Of a DNA stretch of 64,000 nt, positions 1 to 7,203 are shown in pieces. The stretch's first letter is position 1, and each line of letters begins with the position of its first letter. A model generated the notes under the pieces. That model searched no databases. It saw only the letters and a program-made list of their open reading frames with translations, and was not told where the DNA came from. The DNA is from Candidatus Leptofilum gracile (lineage in GTDB: Bacteria > Chloroflexota > Anaerolineae > Promineifilales > Promineifilaceae), in the NCBI GenBank assembly GCA_016713825.1, contig JADJOJ010000010.1:496001-560000 (forward strand), in the 5' to 3' direction. The translations under genes were made by a program, and so were the position numbers.

Positions 1-49
1 TGTAAATAGATTGGTCCAATCTTGGTTTAGCCGCTGGCGGCGAGGCAGG

Positions 50-55
50 TATAAT
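50..55 (+). promoter_or_regulatory. possible -10 box upstream of the first gene
   Basis: The hexamer TATAAT lies about 100 nt before the first coding start. No convincing -35 hexamer sits at the right spacing, so this is only a candidate promoter for the sugar-nucleotide gene. The rest of positions 1-154 shows no coding region I can support. Confidence 0.25.
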
Positions 56-154
56 GTGGCGGGTTGGCTGTTGCTGGCCGAATGGGGGTCTTCAGCTGCA
101 AAAATTAGCTGTTGATCTTCAACTAAAACGATTTTCCTAAGCTTGAGGGTGCTT

Positions 155-1099
155 ATGCGTATTTTTATTACCGGAGCGACCGGGTTTGCGGGTTCCCATT
201 TGGTGGAAAAACTGGTGGCAGCGGGGCACGAGATTTATTCGCTGGTGCATGCAGAGACGAGCCATCAGCCGCTGCTTCAGCATGAGAAGGTGCGGTTGAT
301 TCCTGGTAATTTGCTGGACCCAGACTCTTTAGAAACGGCCGTTGCCGAAGCCAAACCAGACCGCGTGTACCATTTGGCGGGGCAGGCTTACCCGGCGCTT
401 TCCTGGCAAAAGCCGGGGCTGACGCTGGCGGTAAACAGCGTGGGGACGGCCAATTTGCTGCAGGCGGTGGTGAAATACGGCCGTCCGCGTACGCTCATCG
501 TAACCAGCGCCGAAATTTATGGCGAAATTCGGCCCGATATGCTGCCGATCACGGAGCAGACGCTGCCTGCGCCGCACCATCCGTATGGGGTAAGCAAATG
601 GACTGCTGGCCTGTTGGTGCCCCTGTTTTGGGAGCGATATGGGCTGCCGGTGGTAGAAGCACGGCCGTTCAACCACATCGGCCCTCACCAATCGCTGGGC
701 TTTGTGGTGCCTGATTTTGCCAGCCAGCTGGCTGGCATGCGCGTGGGGCAGCGGCGTAACCAGATGATGGTGGGCAACCTGGAAGCGATGCGCGACTTCA
801 CCGATGTGCGCGATGTGGTGCGGGCATACGAACTGTTGGCCGAGCAGGGCCAACCTGGCCAAGCGTACCTCATCTGCTCGGGGAAACCGGTGAAGATTGC
901 CACAATTTTGCAAAAGCTGATAGAGCTGGCTGAAATTGAGGTGGACGTGAAGCAAGACCCAGAGCGAATGCGGCCGTCGGATACACCGTGCCTGTATGGC
1001 AGCTACGCCAAATTGGAAGCGCAAACAGGCTGGCGGCCCCAAATTGGGCTGGCGCAGTCGCTGGCGGATATTTTGGCCGATTGGGTGCGGCGTCTTTAG
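155..1099 (+). CDS. NAD-dependent epimerase/dehydratase, GDP-6-deoxy-mannose reductase-like
   Basis: Extended short-chain dehydrogenase of 314 residues acting on nucleotide sugars in the cytoplasm. The N-terminal Rossmann motif TGATGFAG is at about residues 6-13, the active-site serine region TSAEIYG near 118 and the YGVSK catalytic pair near 144-148. Length and motifs fit the GDP-mannose 4,6-dehydratase/GDP-4-dehydro-6-deoxymannose reductase branch, which feeds deoxysugars to surface polysaccharide; the exact substrate is inferred. I place the start at the ATG at 155 rather than an in-frame TTG at 143, because the GAGGGTG stretch then sits at ribosome-binding distance. It is followed by TlyA on the same strand after a short spacer. 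Confidence 0.8.
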   Translation: MRIFITGATGFAGSHLVEKLVAAGHEIYSLVHAETSHQPLLQHEKVRLIPGNLLDPDSLETAVAEAKPDRVYHLAGQAYPALSWQKPGLTLAVNSVGTANLLQAVVKYGRPRTLIVTSAEIYGEIRPDMLPITEQTLPAPHHPYGVSKWTAGLLVPLFWERYGLPVVEARPFNHIGPHQSLGFVVPDFASQLAGMRVGQRRNQMMVGNLEAMRDFTDVRDVVRAYELLAEQGQPGQAYLICSGKPVKIATILQKLIELAEIEVDVKQDPERMRPSDTPCLYGSYAKLEAQTGWRPQIGLAQSLADILADWVRRL

Positions 1100-1143
1100 A
1101 TTTTGCCACAGAGGGCACACAGTTTTTGAGGATTTAGGCGGTT

Positions 1144-1926
1144 TTGGCAAAAAAGAAGGAACGTTTAGACAAGTTGCTGGTGGCGCGGGGGCTGGTGCCG
1201 ACGCGGTCGAAGGCGCAGGGCGTCATTTTGGCGGGCGAGGTGTTGGTGGATGGGACGATGGTAGATAAGCCGGGAACGGCCGTTTCGCCAGAATCGGCCA
1301 TCGAGCTAAAAGCCCAACTGCCGTATGTGGGGCGCGGTGGCTTCAAGCTGGCTGGCGCGCTGGAGCAGTTTGCTGTGGATGTTGTGGGGGCGATTTGTGC
1401 GGACGTGGGCGCTTGCACGGGGGGCTTCACCGATGTGCTGTTGCAAAATGGCGCAGCGCGTGTGTACGCCATCGACGTGGGGTATGGCCAGCTCGATTGG
1501 TCCTTGCGCCAGGATGAGCGGGTAGTGGTGTTAGAGCGCACCAACGCGCGCTACGTGGACAGCCTGGCTGAGCCGGTGAATTGTGTGGTGATTGATGTTT
1601 CGTTTATCTCGCTGCGCCTGATTTTGCCAGCCGTGAAGCGGTGGCTGGCACCGGGGGCCAGCATTGTGGCGTTGATTAAGCCGCAGTTTGAGGCGGGGCC
1701 TAAACAGGTGGGGCGAGGTGGCATTGTGAAGGATACGGCCGTACACCGCGCCGTTTTGCTGGATTTATGGGGCTGGTTTCGCCAGAATGATTGGGGGGTA
1801 CAAGGTTTGATCACCTCGTCGGTAACGGGGACGGATGGCAATGTGGAGTTCCTGGTGTGGTTGCAACCGGGGGTGGCGGATAGGCTGGGGGAAACGGCCG
1901 TAGAGGAACTGCTATCTGAAAATTAG
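1144..1926 (+). CDS. tlyA: TlyA family rRNA methyltransferase (hemolysin-A-like)
   Basis: 260-residue protein with an N-terminal S4 RNA-binding domain (about 5-65, beginning RLDKLLVARGL) followed by an FtsJ-type SAM methyltransferase domain with the SAM motif DVGACTGGFTDVLL near residues 90-105. TlyA enzymes 2'-O-methylate cytidines in 16S and/or 23S rRNA and set capreomycin sensitivity. The start appears to be TTG, with GAGG about 10 nt upstream; no ATG gives a complete S4 domain. Its stop overlaps the stop of the convergent histidine kinase by 4 nt. Family assignment is firm; the modified nucleotide is not known from sequence. Confidence 0.9.
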   Translation: MAKKKERLDKLLVARGLVPTRSKAQGVILAGEVLVDGTMVDKPGTAVSPESAIELKAQLPYVGRGGFKLAGALEQFAVDVVGAICADVGACTGGFTDVLLQNGAARVYAIDVGYGQLDWSLRQDERVVVLERTNARYVDSLAEPVNCVVIDVSFISLRLILPAVKRWLAPGASIVALIKPQFEAGPKQVGRGGIVKDTAVHRAVLLDLWGWFRQNDWGVQGLITSSVTGTDGNVEFLVWLQPGVADRLGETAVEELLSEN

Positions 1927-2714
1927 TGAAGCGTGCCCATGTTGGGCATCAGGCCCAGGTGGGTGGGCAGGGGTAAAAAGATGCAAAAGGTTGTTCCTAG
2001 CCTCAATTGACTTTCAACAGTAATTCCCCCTTGATACAACTCGACAATATCCAAGATGGTAGAAAGACCTAGCCCGCGCCCGGCGGGTTTTGTGGTGAAA
2101 AAGGGGGAGAACACTTTTTGCATTTGTTGGTGGCTTATGCCGCAGCCGGTGTCTGTAATTTGCAAGTAGATGTAGGAACCTGGGAAGGGGGAACGGCCGT
2201 TTACAAAATTGTAGCGGGTGTCATGCTCTTTCAAAATTTCTAGCCCCGTCCGCAGCAAAACGATCCCTTGACCATTTTCAATAGATTCGGCTGCATTGAT
2301 GATTAAATTCATGATAATTTGCTGAATGTGGGCGCGTTTTGCTTCAATGGGCGGCAGATTGTTGGCCAAATCAAGCTTTAAAGAGAGGCCTTTTAATAAC
2401 GTTGTGTTCAATAGGCCAACCGTGTCATTTGTCAGTTGATTCAGATCAATGAGTTCATCCGGGGCTTCTTCAGAATTGGCGTAGGTGAGCAGTTGGCGGG
2501 TAAGTTCTGCAGCAAATTCGGCAGCTTGCATCGCTTTTTCAATATGAGACCGTGCCGCTACGTTGTCCTGGGGAAGCGTGGCCAATGCCATGGAAGTTTG
2601 CCCTACAATACTGGTAAGTAAATTGCTGAAATCATGTGCAATTCCGGTAGCCAAAAACCCAATCGTTTCTAGCTGGTGGGTATGCGGTTTTGGAGGCGAT
2701 GAATTTGACGACAT
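1923..2714 (-). CDS. Histidine kinase without a recognisable sensor domain
   Basis: Cytoplasmic histidine kinase core. A DHp H-box (GIAHDFSNLLTSIVGQ) near the N-terminus carries the phospho-accepting His, followed by the N-box (NLIINAAESI), G1 box (DTGCGIS) and G2 box (GRGLGLST). AHDFSNLL followed by a HATPase_c domain is the pattern of HisKA-type hybrid sensor kinases, but no PAS, HAMP, membrane or receiver domain is present. The ATG at 2714 gives 263 residues; a GTG at 2804 would add 30 residues of no clear character. It lies downstream of the TPR and NB-ARC genes on the same strand, suggesting a common signalling unit. No response regulator is adjacent. Confidence 0.8.
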   Translation of the reverse strand: MSSNSSPPKPHTHQLETIGFLATGIAHDFSNLLTSIVGQTSMALATLPQDNVAARSHIEKAMQAAEFAAELTRQLLTYANSEEAPDELIDLNQLTNDTVGLLNTTLLKGLSLKLDLANNLPPIEAKRAHIQQIIMNLIINAAESIENGQGIVLLRTGLEILKEHDTRYNFVNGRSPFPGSYIYLQITDTGCGISHQQMQKVFSPFFTTKPAGRGLGLSTILDIVELYQGGITVESQLRLGTTFCIFLPLPTHLGLMPNMGTLH

Positions 2715-2873
2715 AGTTACTTTACATAACAATTGATTGCAGACATTACTAATGCGCATGGGCTTATGCCACGAACATGGTAGCATACCAGCCAGAGACG
2801 GCACTTAAATTGACTGCAAAACACCTGCAAAGTAGCTGCAAATACGATTGTAAATGAGGGGGAGAAGAGAGGA

Positions 2874-4082
2874 TTAAGGCGTATTTTTGAGCCTTTTTTG
2901 CATGTAATCAAGCAATTCGCTAGCGTGGGGCGTCTCTTTAAGCGCCTGCAAACCAGCTACAGCTTCCTGCAAAGTGTGTGTAAATTCGGCCGTTTGGCCG
3001 CGCGCTTCATGCAAATCTGCCAGATTATCCAGGGAGTTGGCCCAGTTAAAAATATCTCCAAAGCGTCGATAAGCTGTGATTGATTTAAGGAGCATGGATT
3101 CGGCCGTTTCCCACTCTTCCAGCCTTGTATAGACCATTCCCAAATTATTGTAGATACCTGCCAGTTCCGTTGGCTCCTGAATTTGAGAGAGCAATTGCAA
3201 CGCCTCTTGCCAGGCGGCTTCCGCCATTTGGTAATTCCCTTGCCCAAAGGCAAGAATGCCTAGATTGTTTTTAAGCTGGCTCAAATTATGCACATCACCT
3301 GAGGCATTCAGGAAGAGAATCAAATCGTTTGAAAGTTGGCCAATTTTGTCCCATTCACCAGTTTCTGCCCAAGTTAAAATTAAAGTAATTGATGCTTTTG
3401 TAAGGAAAGTGGATAAATTCAAACTTTGATAAAGTTCAAACGCTTTCTGAGCTGCTTGATGTGCTTTTTCCCAATTTCTAGTTCTCCTGTAGATATTTGA
3501 GAGATTTAAGTTTGCATGTGCTATTGCCAATTGATCGCCAGATATTTCAGCTAACATTTTTGCTTTTTGGCACAGTTGAATACCTTCTTCTGCCTCTCCC
3601 TGAACATCTTTTAGGGTAGCTAGCATCGCTAATGTGCGATAGTAGTATGTTGGATTTCCTGTTTTGTCATAGATTTGACTTGCTTTTAGGTAGCTTTCCT
3701 CTGACTCTTCTAAATCACCTTTATGATAGAGAATATCTCCAGTTTTTTCTAATAGAAAAGCTTCACGATCCTGCATGTTAAGAAGTTGGCTGGTGTGAAG
3801 TGCCTGACGTGAATACACGAGCCACCGATCCCAATCAGCATATCCAAATACAATTGGATAAAGTAATTGGTAAAGTTGATAAGCGATCTCAAACGTTTTT
3901 GTTTTTTGTAAGGTTGTTTCTAATGCCCTTAGAAAATTATCGTAATCTTCTTGCACTAACTTCGCAGGTTCTTGGCTGGCTTCTAATATTTTGAGCCAGC
4001 GTTGAGCATTCGCAATTTTTTGTTGCGCGAGGACGGTGCGCCATTTTGCCTGATCTGTAATGCCGACTGATGTCGTCATCAT
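2874..4082 (-). CDS. Tetratricopeptide-repeat protein paired with the NB-ARC ATPase
   Basis: 402-residue soluble protein built almost entirely of TPR helix pairs, for example AEEGIQLCQKAKMLAE, ANLNLSNIYRRTRNWEKA, YNNLGMVYTRLEEWETA and NSLDNLADLHEARGQ. TPR superhelices bind partner proteins or peptides. The start overlaps the stop of the NB-ARC gene by 4 nt, so the two are probably translationally coupled. In many STAND regulators NB-ARC and TPR segments form one polypeptide; here they look like a split version, with this protein as ligand- or partner-sensing arm. That role is inferred. No signal peptide or membrane segment. Base composition is visibly lower in GC than flanking housekeeping genes. 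Confidence 0.75.
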   Translation of the reverse strand: MMTTSVGITDQAKWRTVLAQQKIANAQRWLKILEASQEPAKLVQEDYDNFLRALETTLQKTKTFEIAYQLYQLLYPIVFGYADWDRWLVYSRQALHTSQLLNMQDREAFLLEKTGDILYHKGDLEESEESYLKASQIYDKTGNPTYYYRTLAMLATLKDVQGEAEEGIQLCQKAKMLAEISGDQLAIAHANLNLSNIYRRTRNWEKAHQAAQKAFELYQSLNLSTFLTKASITLILTWAETGEWDKIGQLSNDLILFLNASGDVHNLSQLKNNLGILAFGQGNYQMAEAAWQEALQLLSQIQEPTELAGIYNNLGMVYTRLEEWETAESMLLKSITAYRRFGDIFNWANSLDNLADLHEARGQTAEFTHTLQEAVAGLQALKETPHASELLDYMQKRLKNTP

Positions 4083-5503
4083 TCCCCCTCGATCATACGA
4101 ATGAGAAAAATTTCTGTAAGACGATGTAGTCGATAACGTCTTTCCAATAAGGTGCCAGTAATGTCTACCAATGATGAAACAATTAAGCCTGTGAGGCTGT
4201 TGTAAACGGCCGTTTCTGACAATTCAGAGACCGCTACCAAATGATCCAGCGTAAAACCAGATTCTCCGGCCTGAGTCAAGCTAACTAACACTGTTTTGCT
4301 TTGATTATCAAGCGATTCCCAAATTTCTCGAAAAATATATTCAAAAATCCCTTCATTGGTTTCAGTTGGCTGTTTGGCGGCAAAGCGTTCTAGTACATTG
4401 GCCAAAGAATAAAAGCGCAGCTGCCCAATGATCAACTTCAAAGCCAACGGATTGCCCCCAACAATATCGTAAATTTTAACTATTTCTTCATCTGGTGCAT
4501 TGGTCAAATCTTTGAAACCGCCCCGTTTGGCTTCCTGGCGTACCAACTTTAACGCTGACTGTTGATTCAGCTCTTTGTGCGAATACGAAAAAATGCCGGG
4601 TTCCGACAGGAGCCGAATTCGGGACGTGAGCAAAAATTTAGATGGATTTTGCCACTTTTTAAGTTCAGGAATCAAAGTCTGATAATCTGCCACCGTTTCC
4701 AGATTGTCTATGACGATTAAACAGCGACGTTCCTTGATAAACCTGTAAAGCAGACGCTGCCGTTGTAGATGGGTTAGGTTCGGGTTTTCATTTAAGCCAA
4801 ACTGGGTGCAAAGCCGCTCAATTAATAATGGCAGCGTCAATGCAGGACGGCCGCTTTCGATTTGTAAACGGCCTAGCATTGAAAGGTGCGTATGCTTGGC
4901 AGTTACCCAGGCAATTTCATCAAATCTTGTGGTTTGGATCATTTGTCGTGACAAATAATCTGCCAATGCGGTTTTGCCTAAGCCGCCAATACCATCAATC
5001 GAAACAATGAATTGTTCGTTTTCTAGATGCAACGCATTTTTCAACGCATCTTCAGCTTCTTCAATGCCAACCAGAGCCTCATAGGAAGGAATGCTCAACC
5101 GAGATTCCATTTTGTTGCGCCATTCAGCGCTGACGAGATTTTCCTGTTGATTCAAGATTTCTGTGAGATGAGAAATCGCTTGTCGCTGGCGATAGTAAAG
5201 GGTCGATTCGGAGATATTCAGACGATTGGCGACTGTCAGTACATCTCGTCTATTTTCAAAACGCTCTCTTAAGAGTTCCTCAGCTTCTGGTGATGCTTTT
5301 TGCAGTTGGTCTAACCCAAAACTGAGCACGGCTCGGTTATTTGCCGCTTTCCCGGTTTCTGCCAAAGTGCTGTAATCATCTTCTGTTGGGGAGAGTGACA
5401 GCCCTAAACGGAGTGTGGACATAGGCCAATGGGTTGTGTCTCCTCCGTGCCACAGGCGTAATGCGGTTAAAACATCATCAGAATTTATCACAGCATCCCT
5501 CAC
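4079..5503 (-). CDS. STAND (NB-ARC) ATPase with N-terminal helix-turn-helix segment
   Basis: 474 residues. An N-terminal region of about 130 residues contains a sigma-region-4-like HTH (around RDVLTVANRLNISESTLYYR). It is followed by an NB-ARC module: P-loop GIGGLGKTA at 171-179, Walker B CLIVIDNLE near 261-269, the LLTSR sensor near 291-295 and a GGNPLALKL GxP motif near 349-357. A winged-helix segment closes the protein. STAND ATPases are signal-gated oligomerising switches in regulation and conflict systems. The superstructure-forming repeats are supplied by the overlapping TPR gene. The gene is divergent from the small peptide and DJ-1-like genes across a 245-nt spacer, suggesting control of them; this is inference. 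Confidence 0.78.
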   Translation of the reverse strand: MRDAVINSDDVLTALRLWHGGDTTHWPMSTLRLGLSLSPTEDDYSTLAETGKAANNRAVLSFGLDQLQKASPEAEELLRERFENRRDVLTVANRLNISESTLYYRQRQAISHLTEILNQQENLVSAEWRNKMESRLSIPSYEALVGIEEAEDALKNALHLENEQFIVSIDGIGGLGKTALADYLSRQMIQTTRFDEIAWVTAKHTHLSMLGRLQIESGRPALTLPLLIERLCTQFGLNENPNLTHLQRQRLLYRFIKERRCLIVIDNLETVADYQTLIPELKKWQNPSKFLLTSRIRLLSEPGIFSYSHKELNQQSALKLVRQEAKRGGFKDLTNAPDEEIVKIYDIVGGNPLALKLIIGQLRFYSLANVLERFAAKQPTETNEGIFEYIFREIWESLDNQSKTVLVSLTQAGESGFTLDHLVAVSELSETAVYNSLTGLIVSSLVDITGTLLERRYRLHRLTEIFLIRMIEGE

Positions 5504-5748
5504 TTACTTCCTTGGAAGAGCGGTTTTGAACCCCCGCACTTAATTGGTTGATGGATATTTACAGTATCTTACACCCATTGCCACGGTTTTTGCAGGGGGG
5601 TTGAAGTCATATTGAAGCTAATTTGTAGGTTGTTGTACTTGCAAACGTGTATTGTTTACTCACATTCGCTTTTGGCAAAAATCTTTAACTACCCAAAGGT
5701 GATGCATTTTATCAACTAAAAAACTCTTGTCTTGTGGAGGAGGTTTCC

Positions 5749-5931
5749 ATGAATGCTGTGATCAATAATAATAAGGTGGCTTTTGTAATTTTGTTGGTAG
5801 TGGTGCTTGCATTGCTGTCTATTGTGGCTTTGTCGATCGTTTCCCAAATGGGTGGGCTTGAGATCGCTGGGGCATCTACCTTGCGGTATTGTGTGGGCAG
5901 TGGTGGTGTGTGCACTGGCGGCGGCGCGTAA
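5749..5931 (+). CDS. Small single-pass membrane peptide with Cys/Gly-rich C-terminus
   Basis: 60-residue product starting at an ATG preceded by a strong GGAGG ribosome-binding site at about 9 nt. After a short polar N-terminus (MNAVINNNK), residues about 9-31 form one hydrophobic helix. The last residues read YCVGSGGVCTGGGA, with two cysteines seven positions apart in a glycine-rich tail. This resembles a leader or anchor followed by a small modified, disulfide-bonded or exported tail, but I recognise no family. The next gene, 83 nt downstream on the same strand, is the DJ-1-like protein, and the pair shares a terminator. The excellent ribosome-binding site argues the peptide is real. Confidence 0.6.
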   Translation: MNAVINNNKVAFVILLVVVLALLSIVALSIVSQMGGLEIAGASTLRYCVGSGGVCTGGGA

Positions 5932-6014
5932 ATTAGTTTGTTGGTAAATCTTACGCATAGATTCATTTCAAAGTAGCCACGACCTTGTGAGTTGTTGGCA
6001 ACACGAGGAGCAAG

Positions 6015-6491
6015 ATGTCTTTACCTTACCGTAACGGCCGTAAAAAACGATCGCAAAGTTACATTTTGATAGGTGATGGCTTTGACGAGTTAGAAGTAAT
6101 CTACTTCTTGCATAATTTTCGTCAAGCTGGGCTGTCTATTAAAAGTGTGAGCTTGTTTGATAAGTTGGTTTACAGTCGTCAGGGAGTTGGCCTAAAAGCT
6201 GATTATGCCCTGGCCGACAAACCATTTGATCCGTCTGGTGAAGATTGTTGGTTGATTCTGCCTTCTGGTGGAAGAAATGGTGAGGCGTTACGACATGATG
6301 CGCGCGTGAAGTCGCTGCTGCTGGAATTTAACAGTGGGCGAGGTCGTGTTGCCGTTACTGGCAGCAACAAGCACCTGGCAGAAGATGTGGAACAGGTTTG
6401 TTCAGATCGGGTGACGCTCATGCATAGAGGAGACCAAAGGTTGGAAGATTTTGTGCTCTCTTTGACCGAAAGGCTTGTCTATGCTTCATAG
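6015..6491 (+). CDS. DJ-1/PfpI-like protein lacking the nucleophilic cysteine
   Basis: 158 residues. The fold signature of the DJ-1/PfpI class I glutamine-amidotransferase-like family is visible: YILIGDGFDELEVIYFLH at the N-terminus (the conserved acidic residue follows GDGF), then VSLFDKLVYSRQGVGLKADY and LILPSGGRNGEALR. At the nucleophile elbow, where family members carry Ala-Ile-Cys-Ala-Gly, this protein reads VAVTGS, so the catalytic Cys is absent. It is probably a binding or regulatory paralogue rather than a peptidase, deglycase or amidotransferase. Co-directional with the small membrane peptide and followed by a terminator, it may act on or sense that peptide. Function not established. 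Confidence 0.65.
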   Translation: MSLPYRNGRKKRSQSYILIGDGFDELEVIYFLHNFRQAGLSIKSVSLFDKLVYSRQGVGLKADYALADKPFDPSGEDCWLILPSGGRNGEALRHDARVKSLLLEFNSGRGRVAVTGSNKHLAEDVEQVCSDRVTLMHRGDQRLEDFVLSLTERLVYAS

Positions 6492-6518
6492 TTAACTGTG
6501 TTCGCTAACGTAAATATG

Positions 6519-6553
6519 AGGAGCCCCTGGAGCGTTTGCCCGGGGGCTTTTTT
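6519..6553 (+). terminator. Rho-independent terminator after the DJ-1-like gene
   Basis: A GC-rich hairpin (AGCCCCTGGAGC ... CCGGGGGCT) is followed by eight T residues. It lies just after the DJ-1-like stop and ends the peptide/DJ-1 transcript before the convergent molybdopterin-domain gene. Confidence 0.75.
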
Positions 6554-7057
6554 TTACGGCCGTATCTTCCCACCCCCAACCACGCTAACTGCTCCCACCC
6601 ACTTTACTTGTCGCAGCGCATCATCTCGCTCGCTCGGCACTATCATCCGCACCAAACCCTGCTCACGAGTCAACGGCTCGCCATCCATCTCGTACGCCAG
6701 CAGCATAGGGCCAGCCGGGTCTGGCTGGTGCAGCTCATGGGCAAACACCCGGTTGCCAAAGCCATCGGCGCTGACCACCTCCAACTGTTCCCACGCTTCT
6801 CCACAAAAACGTATGGCAAAATCCAGCAGGGTGACACCAGAAAAGGTAAATGGCCCGGACGTGCCGTGCCCGGTGCTAACGATGTAACAATCGGTAACCG
6901 ATACTTTAGGCAGCTGCTGCAAATCGTGCACGGTGATGGTTTGGGAACGGCCGTCTACCCCCACCAACTTAAAACTCGAATCCTCACTGGGCGGAGCTGG
7001 ATTGGGGTCATGGCTGTGTGGTTGTAGGGGATCGGCCGTTTCATCCTGTGGACTCAT
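6554..7057 (-). CDS. Molybdopterin-binding oxidoreductase domain protein (sulfite-oxidase fold)
   Basis: 167-residue stand-alone domain of the sulfite-oxidase/YedY molybdopterin-binding family. The region DCYIVSTGHGTSGPFTFSGV with a single cysteine, LLDFAIRFCG, and MDGEPLTREQGLVRMIVPSE match conserved strands of the family. No Tat or Sec signal and no dimerisation domain are present, so it is shorter than true sulfite oxidases and may be a cytoplasmic or non-catalytic derivative. I start it at the ATG at 7057, which has GAGGTG at good distance, rather than an upstream ATG at 7069. A REP-like hairpin lies upstream, between it and the divergent lepA. The substrate is unknown. Confidence 0.7.
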   Translation of the reverse strand: MSPQDETADPLQPHSHDPNPAPPSEDSSFKLVGVDGRSQTITVHDLQQLPKVSVTDCYIVSTGHGTSGPFTFSGVTLLDFAIRFCGEAWEQLEVVSADGFGNRVFAHELHQPDPAGPMLLAYEMDGEPLTREQGLVRMIVPSERDDALRQVKWVGAVSVVGGGKIRP

Positions 7058-7080
7058 CAAACACCTCAATTGCTTCTAAA

Positions 7081-7140
7081 GTGCCAGGCACGGGGCAGAA
7101 TCTTTTGTTGGCGTCAGGTGGTTCGCCCCGTGCCTGGCAC
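7081..7140. repeat. REP-like hairpin, copy 1
   Basis: A 60-nt inverted repeat opens with GTGCCAGGCACGGGGC and closes with its near-exact complement GCCCCGTGCCTGGCAC. The outer 11 nt of each arm is itself palindromic. Copies 2 and 3 lie at 13062-13126 and 24368-24430. It sits in the spacer between two divergent genes, so it is not a simple terminator. Confidence 0.75.
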
Positions 7141-7190
7141 TGGTCAGCGGATTATTTCCCGCTCATTCTACCGCAAACGCGCCATTTTGA

Positions 7191-7196
7191 TATACT
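7191..7196 (+). promoter_or_regulatory. -10 box of lepA, likely leaderless transcript
   Basis: TATACT ends 7 nt before the lepA ATG. A start site at the usual distance from a -10 box would fall on the ATG, and no Shine-Dalgarno sequence precedes it. The -35 region is weak. Confidence 0.45.
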
Positions 7197-7203
7197 TACA
7201 CCC

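Noticed and set aside
1102..1143. Possible short gene or repeat between the sugar reductase and tlyA
   Set aside because: Only about 40 nt, with a weak GAGG that serves tlyA; nothing else seen.
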